A DNA stretch of 32,847 nt from YA12-FULL-51-18 sp041665305 (GTDB lineage: Bacteria > Elusimicrobiota > Elusimicrobia > Elusimicrobiales > UBA9959): assembly GCA_041665305.1 (NCBI GenBank), contig JBAYJD010000035.1, positions 1 through 32,847 of the forward strand, given 5' to 3'. The notes beneath the pieces are model-generated. The model did not search any database and had not been told where the DNA came from. It was given only the letters and a program-made list of their open reading frames with translations. The position numbers were made by a program, and so were the translations under genes. Positions 14,592 through 22,457 of this stretch are shown here, piece by piece; the first letter of the stretch is position 1, and each line of letters begins with the position of its first letter.

Positions 14592-16028
14592 ATGGACTGG
14601 AAATGGAAAACTATAATCGAACCGTTTAAAATAAAGACCGTGGAACCGCTGGGTTTTACCACGCGGGAAGAGCGGCTAAAGATCCTTGAACAGGCGCATT
14701 ACAACCTTTTCAATATCCGGGCGGAAAAAGTTCTTATCGACCTGCTGACCGACAGCGGCACCGGCGCGATGAGCGCGGCGCAGTGGGGCGGCATAATGGT
14801 GGGGGACGAATCCTACGCTGGAGCGCGCAGCTACTACAATTTCGAACGCGAGATAAGGCACCTGACGGGTTTTACGGAAGTTATCCCCGTGCATCAGGGC
14901 CGCGCCGCCGAGAAGATACTCTTCACGCTCATAGGCGGGAAAGGCAAATATATCATTTCCAACTCCCACTTCGACACCACCCGCGCCAATGTGGAAGCTT
15001 CCGGCGCGCAGGCCGTGGATTTCCCCTCCAAAGAGGCCCTGGACTTCGACAAACCCGCACCGTTCAAAGGTAACGCCGACCTGGACGCCATGGAAAAATT
15101 CATAGAGGAAAAAGGCGCGAAGAACATCCCTCTCTGCGTGATGACGGTGACCAACAATTCGCTCGGCGGGCAGCCGGTTTCCATGGAAAACCTTAAAGGC
15201 GCCCAGAACATGTGCCGCAAGTACGGCATACCGATGTTCCTGGACTGCGCCCGGTTCGCCGAGAACGCCTATTTCATAAAACTGCGAGAAAAAGGCTACG
15301 GATGCGTGCCCGTGCGCGAGATAGCCGAAGCGATGTTCGAGCTGGCGGACGGAACCTGGATGAGCTCCAAAAAAGACGCTTTCGCCAACATGGGCGGCTT
15401 TCTGGCCCTGAACAACAAAGAGTGGTCGTCCAGAGCCCGCCAGCTTCTGATCCTCACGGAAGGCTTCGCCACCTATGGCGGCCTGGCCGGACGGGACCTG
15501 GAAGCCATCGCCATCGGCCTGAGGGAAGTGCTGGACGAAAATTATCTGCAGTACCGGCTGCGCTCGTCCAAATATTTCGGAGAGGGCCTGCTGAAACTCG
15601 GCATCCCGATAATAAATCCCCCGGGCGGACACGGAGTGTACATAAACGCGAAAAAATTCCTGCCGCACATAAAACCCCAGAATTTTCCCGCGCAGGCCCT
15701 GGCCTGCCAGCTTTACCTGGAAGGCGGGATACGGGGCGTGGAGATAGGCACGCTGATGTTCGGCCGCAGGGACGCCAAAGGCAGCTTCCTCGCCGCGCCC
15801 ATGGAGCTGGTCCGCCTGGCCCTGCCCAGGCGGGTCTACACCCAGAGCCACATCGATTATGTCATAGAAGTGATGGGGATGATAGCCGGCAACAAGAATA
15901 AAGTGCACGGCCTCGATGTTATCGAAGCCCCCAGGGCCCTGGCTCATTTCAGCGCCAAGCTTAAGCCCGCGCAAAAAAGCGCGCCCCGGCGCGAAACCGC
16001 GGTCTGCGGCCGCAAGGGCAGGGGTTGA
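14592..16028 (+). CDS. tnaA: Tryptophanase (L-tryptophan indole-lyase)
   Basis: A 478-residue PLP enzyme that splits L-tryptophan into indole, pyruvate and ammonia. The PLP-lysine is Lys261 in MSSKKDA; Asp218 in LDCARFAENAYF contacts the pyridine ring. DLLTDSGTGAMS, GDESYAGARSYY, HQGRAAE and SNSHFDTTRA follow both tryptophanase and tyrosine phenol-lyase. The deciding segment reads GVEIGTLMFGRR, with Ile as in tryptophanase where tyrosine phenol-lyase has the phenol-pocket Arg (MERG). AHFSAKL keeps the C-terminal His. An extra basic tail of about 18 residues follows. AAGGAG lies 7 nt before the ATG, the best ribosome site of the window. No TnaC-type leader peptide is seen in the 100 nt upstream. 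Next gene: glcDE, 73 nt on. Confidence 0.88.
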   Translation: MDWKWKTIIEPFKIKTVEPLGFTTREERLKILEQAHYNLFNIRAEKVLIDLLTDSGTGAMSAAQWGGIMVGDESYAGARSYYNFEREIRHLTGFTEVIPVHQGRAAEKILFTLIGGKGKYIISNSHFDTTRANVEASGAQAVDFPSKEALDFDKPAPFKGNADLDAMEKFIEEKGAKNIPLCVMTVTNNSLGGQPVSMENLKGAQNMCRKYGIPMFLDCARFAENAYFIKLREKGYGCVPVREIAEAMFELADGTWMSSKKDAFANMGGFLALNNKEWSSRARQLLILTEGFATYGGLAGRDLEAIAIGLREVLDENYLQYRLRSSKYFGEGLLKLGIPIINPPGGHGVYINAKKFLPHIKPQNFPAQALACQLYLEGGIRGVEIGTLMFGRRDAKGSFLAAPMELVRLALPRRVYTQSHIDYVIEVMGMIAGNKNKVHGLDVIEAPRALAHFSAKLKPAQKSAPRRETAVCGRKGRG

Positions 16029-16101
16029 GGGCTGGGAGTTCGGGGCGGAGGAACGCGATCTTTTTCCCCCGCCCCGCGCCGTAAGCCCGCGCCTTTATTT
16101 T

Positions 16102-18138
16102 ATGTTTAAAAAGCACCGTTTTGAGAAAGTCAGAAAGGCGCTCGAAGAGATCGTCGGCCCGGAGAATATCTTCACCGACGAAGCAGAGCTCCTGATGTAC
16201 TCCTACGACGCGGGCATGGCCCGGGCCAAACCGGAAGCCGTCTTGCTCTTCACCGCCACAGGGCAGGTGGCGCCGGCGGTGAAGCTCCTTTACGCGGCGG
16301 GCATCCCCTTTCTTCCCAGGATAGCCGGGACGAACCTCTCCGGCGGCACCATCCCGCTTAAAGGCGGCGTGATCCTGAACTTGTCGCTCCTGGACAAAAT
16401 CCGTCAGATCGACACCGTGAACCGCACGGCCCTGGTGGAACCGGGAGTGGTGAATCTGCGGCTGCAGACCGAACTTGATAAATTCGGATTTTTCTACGCG
16501 CCGGACCCGGCCAGCCAGAAAGTTTCCACCATCGGCGGGAACATCGGGGAGAACGCCGGCGGGCCGCAATGCCTTAAATACGGCGTCACTTCCGATAATG
16601 TTCTGCGCCTGGAAGTCGTCACCCCCGAAGGGGAAGTCAAACTCTGGGCCTACGACGACCCGGGGCCGGACCTGATGAGCCTTATGATAGGGTCGGAAGG
16701 GACTCTCGGCGTCGTCACAAGGGCCTGGCTTAAGATCCTCCCGAAGCCCAAGGCCGTGAAGACCGCCGTGGCGGCGTTCGCCTCCGTGGAGAACGCGATA
16801 GACGCCGTTGCCAGGATCATTGGCCGGGGCATCGTGCCGCGCGCGCTGGAAGCCATGGACAGGATGTCCCTCAACGCGGCGGCGAAAACCCTGAAAACGG
16901 ATTACCCTCCGGGGACCGAAGCCATCCTTCTGCTGGAAATAGACGGCGAAAGCGGACCCGCCGTCTCCAGGGAGCTGCGCGCGATAGAGGAGCTCTGCAA
17001 GGCCTGCTTCTCGACCTATTTCAGGACCGCCGAAGATCCGGCCGAACGCGAAGCTCTCTGGGCCGCCCGCAAAGGCGCCTATCCGGCCATGGCCCGCCTG
17101 GCCCCCAATGTTCTGGTAGAGGACGGGGTGGTCCCCCGCCCCAGGCTGCCGGAAGCCCTGAAGGAAACCAGGGACATACTTTCAAAATATAAACTGAACG
17201 CCGGCCTGCTGTTCCACGCCGGCGACGGGAACCTCCATTCCAACATCGTCTTCGACGAACGCGACCTGCAGGAAGTAAAACGCGTAAAAAAAGCCGGCTA
17301 TGAGATCCTCAGGAGCTGCATCCGGCTGGGCGGCTCCATTTCAGGCGAACACGGCATAGGAGTTGAAAAAAGGGTGGCCATGAACTGGATGTTCGACGCG
17401 CCGACGCTGGATTTTTTCGGCGCCATCAAGGCCGCTTTCGATCCCAAAGATCTGGTCAATCCGGACAAGATCCTGCCCGTCGCCGCCGACCGGCAGGCCA
17501 GGGAGAACTCTTTCCAGCCCGGACTTTTCGGAGAGGCCGCGAACGCGCTGATAACCGAACTCCAAACCCGCGCCGCGGGCGGGATCAAAAGCCTTGTAAG
17601 GGGGACGGGGACCAAACTGCCGAAAGATCCGGCGGGCGCCGGTCGGCAGGCCGCCAGACCGCTGGAGACCTCGGCCCTCGACAAAGTCCTGGACCTCGAT
17701 CGCGGGAACTTCACCGTACGGGCCGAGGCCGGCATACCGGTCCGCGACCTGAGGAAATGGCTTAAAAAAGCCGGTTTCGACATAAGGCTGCCGGACCTGG
17801 ACGGGTCGCTGGGCGGCGCGATCTCCGCGAAAAGCTGGCCGGCCATGCGCGACATCCTGCTGGGCATGGATGTGGCCCTGGCCGACGGTTCGGTGCTCTC
17901 GCTTGGCGGCAGGACGGTCAAGAATGTGGCGGGATACGACGCCATGAAAATATTTTGCGGTTCCCTGGGCGCCTACGGAGCGATCCTTACCGTCACGCTA
18001 AGGACGGCGCTTGAAGCCGGTCCGCAGGAAGCCCCGGCACGGGCCGCGGCTCCGTTCAAGCCGGACGAATACCACCGGCGGCTGAAAAAAGCGGTCGATC
18101 CGGGCAATCTGCTGAATCCGTGGATCTACGGCGAGTAG
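16102..18138 (+). CDS. Glycolate/lactate oxidase, GlcD-GlcE fusion
   Basis: A 678-residue flavoprotein. Residues about 35-455 are a complete GlcD-type FAD-binding oxidase: AGTNLSGGTIPLKGGVIL, KVSTIGGNIGENAGGPQCLKYG, GSEGTLGVVTRAWLKILP, then the C-terminal oxidase domain with LFHAGDGNLHSN and GSISGEHGIGVEK. After a linker, residues about 485-678 form a shortened GlcE domain (GIKSLVRGTGTKLP, FTVRAEAGIPVRDL, GGRTVKNVAGYDAMKIFCGSLGAYGAI). In E. coli these are two proteins; here they are one. With GlcF it should oxidise a 2-hydroxy acid and pass electrons to the quinone pool. I start at 16102 (MFKKHRFEKV); the frame is open upstream to 15916 but overlaps tnaA. No Shine-Dalgarno: TTTATTTT precedes the ATG. 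Confidence 0.9.
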   Translation: MFKKHRFEKVRKALEEIVGPENIFTDEAELLMYSYDAGMARAKPEAVLLFTATGQVAPAVKLLYAAGIPFLPRIAGTNLSGGTIPLKGGVILNLSLLDKIRQIDTVNRTALVEPGVVNLRLQTELDKFGFFYAPDPASQKVSTIGGNIGENAGGPQCLKYGVTSDNVLRLEVVTPEGEVKLWAYDDPGPDLMSLMIGSEGTLGVVTRAWLKILPKPKAVKTAVAAFASVENAIDAVARIIGRGIVPRALEAMDRMSLNAAAKTLKTDYPPGTEAILLLEIDGESGPAVSRELRAIEELCKACFSTYFRTAEDPAEREALWAARKGAYPAMARLAPNVLVEDGVVPRPRLPEALKETRDILSKYKLNAGLLFHAGDGNLHSNIVFDERDLQEVKRVKKAGYEILRSCIRLGGSISGEHGIGVEKRVAMNWMFDAPTLDFFGAIKAAFDPKDLVNPDKILPVAADRQARENSFQPGLFGEAANALITELQTRAAGGIKSLVRGTGTKLPKDPAGAGRQAARPLETSALDKVLDLDRGNFTVRAEAGIPVRDLRKWLKKAGFDIRLPDLDGSLGGAISAKSWPAMRDILLGMDVALADGSVLSLGGRTVKNVAGYDAMKIFCGSLGAYGAILTVTLRTALEAGPQEAPARAAAPFKPDEYHRRLKKAVDPGNLLNPWIYGE

Positions 18139-18140
18139 CG

Positions 18141-18163
18141 GAAATTTTTGCGGCAAAAATTTC
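18141..18163 (+). terminator. Intercistronic hairpin between glcDE and glcF
   Basis: Perfect stem GAAATTTTTG / CAAAAATTTC with loop CGG (10-3-10), 2 nt after the glcDE stop and ending 5 nt before the glcF ATG. It hides the place where a ribosome site would be, and could lower glcF translation or cause partial termination. Confidence 0.5.
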
Positions 18164-18168
18164 TATTT

Positions 18169-19515
18169 ATGACCAAATACGACATCAACGAACTTTACGA
18201 GCACACCCTGGAGCCCTTCCACCTCAAGCGCCTGCTAACCGATCTGGGCGAACGGACGATCTACGACGCCGTGGCCCAATGCAACCGTTGCGGTTATTGC
18301 GAGACGGTCTGTCCCACTTACATGATAACGGGCCGCGAGACCATTTCCGCGCGAGGCCGCAACCAGTTCCTGCGCCTCCTCATTGAGGGCAAAACGCGCG
18401 CCATCGGTTCCGCCGAAGAGTCTTTTTCCACCTGCCTCCTGTGCGGAGCCTGTTCCTCGATCTGCTACGCCAAAGTCCCGACCGCGGACCTGGTGCTTGA
18501 AGGCAGGCGCAGCGGAGCGGGCTACGGGCGGGGTTTCGCCGCGCGCCTGGCCGTGGACCTGCTTTTAAACAAGCGCCCTCTTTTCGAACTGGCGCTTAAA
18601 GCCGGATTCCTCCTGAAGCGGCTCGGCCTGGCGGCCCTGGCCGGTAAACTGGGGCTGTACGATTTCATAGGCATGCCCGCGCTCGAAACCGCCCGGGCAT
18701 CCCTCGACCGCGCTCCGCTGAGGTTCCTGAGGGAGCTCCTGGGCAGGGACGCCTCCCTGAAACCCGAAGGCAAAAAAGAGATCTCCTGGGCCTATTTCGC
18801 GCCCTGCGGCCCGAACTATCTCTTTACGGAAGTGGGCCGTTCCACGGTGGCGCTGCTGAAACGGTTCCTGGGCGAAGGCGTGTTCGCGGACAATTTCTGC
18901 TGCGGCCTCCTCGCCTACAACTACGGCCGCGTTACCGAGGCCAGGGAGTTCGCCAAAAAAAACATCCTGCGCTTCGAGAAGCTTAAAAGCCTTTTCGGGG
19001 AGTTCACCGTGGTGGGAGACTGCTCTTCCTGCGTGGCCTTCATGAAAACCTACGAGCAGCTTTTCACCGGGGACGAAGAGTGGCGGCCGCGCGCCAGGGC
19101 TTTTTCCGCCGCCGTAAAGGACATCCTGGAGGCCCTGCCGGCGGAAAAGATAAAAAGACGGGCCCCGGCCCCGGGAGAAACGGTGACCTACCACGATTCC
19201 TGCCGCGCGGTCCACGGACAAGGCATCCGCGCGGAGCCCAGGGAGGCGCTTAAGGAACTGGCGGGCGGGGCTTTCACGGAACTGCCGGAAAGCGACTGGT
19301 GCTGCGGCGGCGCCGGCGCCTACGCTTTCACCCAGCCGGCCCTGTCCGAAAAGATCGCGGACCGCAAGATAAGGAACATCGCTTCCACCCGGGCCAAAAC
19401 GGTGGTGGTCGGCGCGACCTCATGCCTGCTCCAGATAAACGCCGGCCTGAAGAAAAAATATCCTTCGGCCAGGGCCGTCCATTACAGCGTTTACCTGGAC
19501 AATGCGACAAAGTAA
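18169..19515 (+). CDS. glcF: Glycolate oxidase iron-sulfur subunit, GlcF-like
   Basis: A 448-residue membrane-associated electron carrier. Two [4Fe-4S] ferredoxin sites: Cys38-x2-Cys41-x2-Cys44-x3-Cys48 (CNRCGYCETVCP) and Cys89, 92, 95, 99 (CLLCGACSSIC). Two CCG domains follow: APCGPNYLF...NFCCGLLAYNYG...GDCSSC, and HDSCRAVHGQG...DWCCGGAGAYAF...ATSCLLQI. This is the usual GlcF/LldE/HdrD-type layout that takes electrons from the flavin subunit. I start at the ATG at 18169; a TTG at 18148 is in frame but lies in the hairpin. There is no Shine-Dalgarno. It ends 6 nt before the HD-GYP gene. Confidence 0.92.
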   Translation: MTKYDINELYEHTLEPFHLKRLLTDLGERTIYDAVAQCNRCGYCETVCPTYMITGRETISARGRNQFLRLLIEGKTRAIGSAEESFSTCLLCGACSSICYAKVPTADLVLEGRRSGAGYGRGFAARLAVDLLLNKRPLFELALKAGFLLKRLGLAALAGKLGLYDFIGMPALETARASLDRAPLRFLRELLGRDASLKPEGKKEISWAYFAPCGPNYLFTEVGRSTVALLKRFLGEGVFADNFCCGLLAYNYGRVTEAREFAKKNILRFEKLKSLFGEFTVVGDCSSCVAFMKTYEQLFTGDEEWRPRARAFSAAVKDILEALPAEKIKRRAPAPGETVTYHDSCRAVHGQGIRAEPREALKELAGGAFTELPESDWCCGGAGAYAFTQPALSEKIADRKIRNIASTRAKTVVVGATSCLLQINAGLKKKYPSARAVHYSVYLDNATK

Positions 19516-19521
19516 AACCTT

Positions 19522-20682
19522 ATGACCCGACCGGAAGAACTGGAAAAACGGCTTAACCTGCTGGTAAAATTCGGCGGCCTTATCGCGCAGGAGACCAACC
19601 TCGTAAAACTGCTGGATATAATAGCCGACCAGGTCAAGCAGATGCTGGGCGGCGACCGCTGCTCCGTTTTTATCCTTGACAGCCGGACCAACGAACTCTG
19701 GGCGCATGTCGCGCAGGGCACGCAGCAGACCGAGATCCGCGTCCCCTTCGGGAAAGGCATAGCGGGGCATGTCGCCTCCACCGGCCTGATAACGAACATC
19801 ACCGACGCCTACCGGGACCCCCGTTTCAACTGCGACCTGGACATGATGACCGGCTACCGCACGCGCAACATCCTGGCGGTCCCGCTCAAGAATGTAGGAG
19901 GGCGCATTATCGGCGTCTTCGAAGTCGTGAACAAAAGCGCCGGAGTTTTTGACGGCGAGGACGAAGGCATCCTCCAGCTAATGGGCTCCCTGGCCGCTTC
20001 AGCCATAGAGAACGCGCAGCTCTATGAAAGCCTCTCAAAATCCCAGCTGGAAACCATCTACCGCCTGGCCGTCACCGCGGAATACCGCGACCAGCAGGAC
20101 ACCGCCATACACCTGCGGCACATAAGCGAATATTCCGCCCTGATAGCCCAGGGCATGGGTCTGCCGGAACGCGAAGTGGAGAATATCCGCTACGCGAGCC
20201 CGCTGCACGACATCGGCAAAGTGGGGATCTCGGACGCCATCCTTCTTAAACCCGGCAAACTGACCGCGGCGGAATTCGAAGAGATGAAGAAACACACCCT
20301 GTACGGAGCGAAGATCCTCGCCAACGCCGAAAGCGCGCTCCTCCAGATAGCCTGCAAGGTGGCCGCCTCGCATCACGAGAAGTTCGACGGCACGGGTTAT
20401 CCGGCCGGGCTCAGGGCCGAAACTATCCCGGTCTATGCCAGGATAGTTTCTGTGGCGGATGTCTTTGACGCCCTCTGTATGCCCAGGGTCTACAAACCCA
20501 AGTGGGACCCCGAGAAGGCGTACGAATATATCCTCAAAGAAAGCGGCGGGGCCTTCGATCCCGCCGTGGTAAGGGCTTTCGAGCGCGTTTACGGCGACAT
20601 TATAAAGATCTACGCCGTTTCGGACGGCAAGACCACCATAATCCCCGGCATCACCAAGGAACTGCACCGTCATAATTTTTAA
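19522..20682 (+). CDS. GAF domain plus HD-GYP phosphodiesterase
   Basis: A 386-residue signalling protein. A GAF sensor domain covers about residues 15-168 (GGDRCSVFILDS, GIAGHVASTG, RNILAVPLKN..GRIIGVFEVVNK). An HD-GYP domain follows at 175-370, with HLRHISEYS, catalytic His229-Asp230 in SPLHDIGKVGI, HHEKFDGTGYPAGL with the GYP triplet at 292-294, and ARIVSVADVFDAL. All the metal-binding residues I can name are present, so it should degrade c-di-GMP. The ligand of the GAF domain is unknown. It starts 6 nt after glcF with no Shine-Dalgarno (ACCTT before ATG), so it is most likely coupled to that gene. Its stop codon TAA is the first triplet of a hairpin. Confidence 0.92.
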   Translation: MTRPEELEKRLNLLVKFGGLIAQETNLVKLLDIIADQVKQMLGGDRCSVFILDSRTNELWAHVAQGTQQTEIRVPFGKGIAGHVASTGLITNITDAYRDPRFNCDLDMMTGYRTRNILAVPLKNVGGRIIGVFEVVNKSAGVFDGEDEGILQLMGSLAASAIENAQLYESLSKSQLETIYRLAVTAEYRDQQDTAIHLRHISEYSALIAQGMGLPEREVENIRYASPLHDIGKVGISDAILLKPGKLTAAEFEEMKKHTLYGAKILANAESALLQIACKVAASHHEKFDGTGYPAGLRAETIPVYARIVSVADVFDALCMPRVYKPKWDPEKAYEYILKESGGAFDPAVVRAFERVYGDIIKIYAVSDGKTTIIPGITKELHRHNF

Positions 20683-20702
20683 AATATCGCTGCGACATTT
20701 TA
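20680..20702 (+). terminator. Hairpin at the end of the HD-GYP gene
   Basis: TAAAATATCG / CGACATTTTA with loop CTG, 10-bp arms with one A-C mismatch on the plus strand (a G-U pair on the minus strand). The stop codon is its first triplet. It lies between convergent genes; the remaining 53 nt up to the C11 peptidase stop hold nothing else I recognise. Confidence 0.55.
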
Positions 20703-20755
20703 TCGCCGTCCATATCCGCGTCGGCGCCGCGTTCTCGCCGGCCCGCCGCCGAATT

Positions 20756-22186
20756 TCAATTCGGAGATGCGTTAAGTACGCAGACAATATACTCCGCCTG
20801 TTGTTCCGTACTGGCGCCGGGGCCGGGATAGATACACCCTTTTACGACCACCATCGCAGGAACGGGGACGGCGTTCAGTTTTTTTAAAAACCGCGCCCAA
20901 CGCGTAGCATGGGCCCATGCCAGTTGATCATAATTTTCGTTATAACGATTAGCGGGCAGATATATCGCCAGCCCGTGGTCCGCGTCCGGCCCCGTGGAAA
21001 AATGGCTTACAATAAGTTTATCTTTTATCACCCGCATCATTGCGAGGCCTTTCTCGGCTACCGCGCCCTGCGGATCGGCTTCGGCAGCCAGCCGGGCGAC
21101 ATCATAAAGATCCTTGTTATCGTTAGTCGTATAGGCGCGGGCGGAATAGATCTTACGTTTTATTTGAAGCCCCTTAGAGGAAGCGAGCAAGGCTTCAGTC
21201 CAGGCATTAAACGCCGATACGAACTCGTCCAGGGCCGACATGCGCACAGCGGATAAGGTCGCCTTGGTCGTCTTTTCACGGTCTTTAGCCGAATAAAAAT
21301 CGTAATAGACCCGGCCCATCGCGCAGACGACTTCCTCGCTTGTATATGATTTGGCGAAAGCCTTCAGTATAACGGAGTAATGCAAACCACTGCCCCAAAT
21401 AATTTCCTCCGAACCTACTACATAGTCCGCGTAGCCATTAACCTCGTAGATCAACTCCGCCATCTGCATAAGACAGGCGTCGTATGCCAGAATATCGACT
21501 TTACCGATCGTTCGCATAGCGGCGCCTAATTCAGGAGTGGAAATATGGTTTTTGGTCTCGTCGTCGTAAGAAATGCCTTTGCCGGTTTTGAGGCGTTTAT
21601 CGGTGACCCAGCCGGTGCCATGGTTCCAAATTATGAGGGCGTAGCGCCTGGCGGGATAATTCTTCCTGGCCCACTTCGCAAAATCCACCAAATGACGCCA
21701 GTCCCCCATATCCGCGTTCGGAATAAATTGCGCTACTTCGGAGGCGACTCTGTTCCGATCGGAATCCTGCGTTATATAGTACCGGCGCGAACCGGTCCAA
21801 TCGCCGTCGTTATGGCTATCATCTTTCTGGCCATTCATCCGGCCGATTTCAGCGACCATATTCACACTCTGGTTGGACCCGACAAGTTCCATTTCATTAA
21901 GGTTTCTCAGCGCATACCGCTCCAGATCGTTTTTGCCGTTCATATAAACCATCACGGTCCATTCTTTTACCGCGGGATTGGAATTGTGATCGGCGCTTGC
22001 TTCAATTTTTTCAGGCGCCGTAACCTCGACCGTCTGGAAATCGGAATCGGAAAGGATCGTTTTAACGTCGACTCCGCGGTCGAAATCCACCTGGACGGCG
22101 GGAGTTTTTCTGGCGTGTTCCGAGGCATAAGCGCCGCCGGCCAAACTCAGCGCCATTATTGCCGTTATAACTTTTCTCATAATCAT
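20756..22186 (-). CDS. Secreted clostripain-family (C11) cysteine peptidase
   Basis: A 476-residue protein with a signal peptide (MIMRKVITAIMALSLAGGAYA). The peptidase domain begins at KEWTVMVYMNGKNDLE, the standard C11 opening, and carries the catalytic pair His189 in IIWNHGTGW and Cys238 in AYDACLMQM. GSEEIIWGSGLHYSVILKAF and the late HGLAIYLPANRYNENYDQLAW segment are also typical. Such enzymes cleave after Arg or Lys and are often secreted. GGGAGA stands about 4-5 nt before the ATG at 22186, which fixes that start over the open frame to 22222. The gene is single, flanked by a convergent gene and a 267-nt structured gap. Confidence 0.9.
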   Translation of the reverse strand: MIMRKVITAIMALSLAGGAYASEHARKTPAVQVDFDRGVDVKTILSDSDFQTVEVTAPEKIEASADHNSNPAVKEWTVMVYMNGKNDLERYALRNLNEMELVGSNQSVNMVAEIGRMNGQKDDSHNDGDWTGSRRYYITQDSDRNRVASEVAQFIPNADMGDWRHLVDFAKWARKNYPARRYALIIWNHGTGWVTDKRLKTGKGISYDDETKNHISTPELGAAMRTIGKVDILAYDACLMQMAELIYEVNGYADYVVGSEEIIWGSGLHYSVILKAFAKSYTSEEVVCAMGRVYYDFYSAKDREKTTKATLSAVRMSALDEFVSAFNAWTEALLASSKGLQIKRKIYSARAYTTNDNKDLYDVARLAAEADPQGAVAEKGLAMMRVIKDKLIVSHFSTGPDADHGLAIYLPANRYNENYDQLAWAHATRWARFLKKLNAVPVPAMVVVKGCIYPGPGASTEQQAEYIVCVLNASPN

Positions 22187-22366
22187 CTTCTCTCCCAAAA
22201 CATATTTTTGCGTGGATCTCAAAGATAATACTTATCAATTTCCGCCCATTCCGCGGTTGTTATAGCTTAGCGTAACGCGTCTGTTTCGCCCAGGGCCGAA
22301 AGGCCCAGATATTAATCGTTTTTGGGTCTATGCCTTTGTACATTCCAGACCCACGGCTGTCCCATA

Positions 22367-22397
22367 AACTTTTAAGGAAACGGCAGGACGCAAGTTC
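22367..22397 (+). repeat. Dispersed repeat R1, copy a
   Basis: Thirty-one nt, AACTTTTAAGGAAAC then GGCAGGACGCAAGTTC, matching copy b at 32692-32723 at 29 of 32 aligned positions (two substitutions, one 1-nt gap). Seven bases shortly before it (CTGTCCC) also match copy b (CTGTACC). It ends in a 15-bp hairpin. The orientation is the same in both copies. Confidence 0.7.
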
Positions 22398-22428
22398 TCT
22401 ACGGTTTCCCGCACGGGAAACCGTAGAG
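22397..22428. other. Perfect 15-bp hairpin next to repeat R1a
   Basis: CTCTACGGTTTCCCG / CGGGAAACCGTAGAG with a 2-nt loop CA. It is the longest perfect stem I found in the window. There is no T tract, so a terminator role is doubtful. Confidence 0.7.
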
Positions 22429-22432
22429 ACGG

Positions 22433-22457
22433 ATAAAATGCCGCCGCGGCATTTTAT
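22433..22457 (-). terminator. Terminator palindrome at the end of the WecA-like gene
   Basis: Perfect stem ATAAAATGCCG / CGGCATTTTAT with loop CCG (11-3-11). The minus-strand stop codon TAA at 22456-22454 lies inside the first arm, and the far arm gives TTTTAT on the minus strand. Confidence 0.7.

Larger units (their letters stand above)
22187..22453. other. Structured intergenic region upstream of the C11 gene
   Basis: No convincing gene lies here. On the plus strand, in order: GGGCC-GAAA-GGCCC at 22293-22306, a 5-bp stem with a GNRA loop; GGGTCT/AGACCC at 22324-22352; the repeat at 22367-22397; a 15-bp hairpin at 22397-22428; and the wecA-like gene's terminator. The part next to the C11 gene is AT-rich, with a weak -10 box (TATTAT on the minus strand) about 45 nt before the ATG. 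A 44-codon plus-strand frame (22330-22464) crosses it but looks accidental. Confidence 0.5.

Noticed and set aside
14676..15974. 432-codon antisense frame opposite tnaA
   Set aside because: High-GC codon use in the real gene leaves the opposite strand free of stops; the translated sequence has no domain.
15916..18138. Longer GlcDE frame starting inside tnaA
   Set aside because: The 62 extra residues are Pro/Arg/Ala-rich and overlap the end of tnaA out of frame; GlcD similarity begins at 16102.
22367..22397. c-di-GMP (GEMM-I) riboswitch suggested by GGACGCAAG
   Set aside because: The other conserved GEMM segment (GGGCAAACC type) is absent, and copy b of the repeat alters the ACGCAA part.
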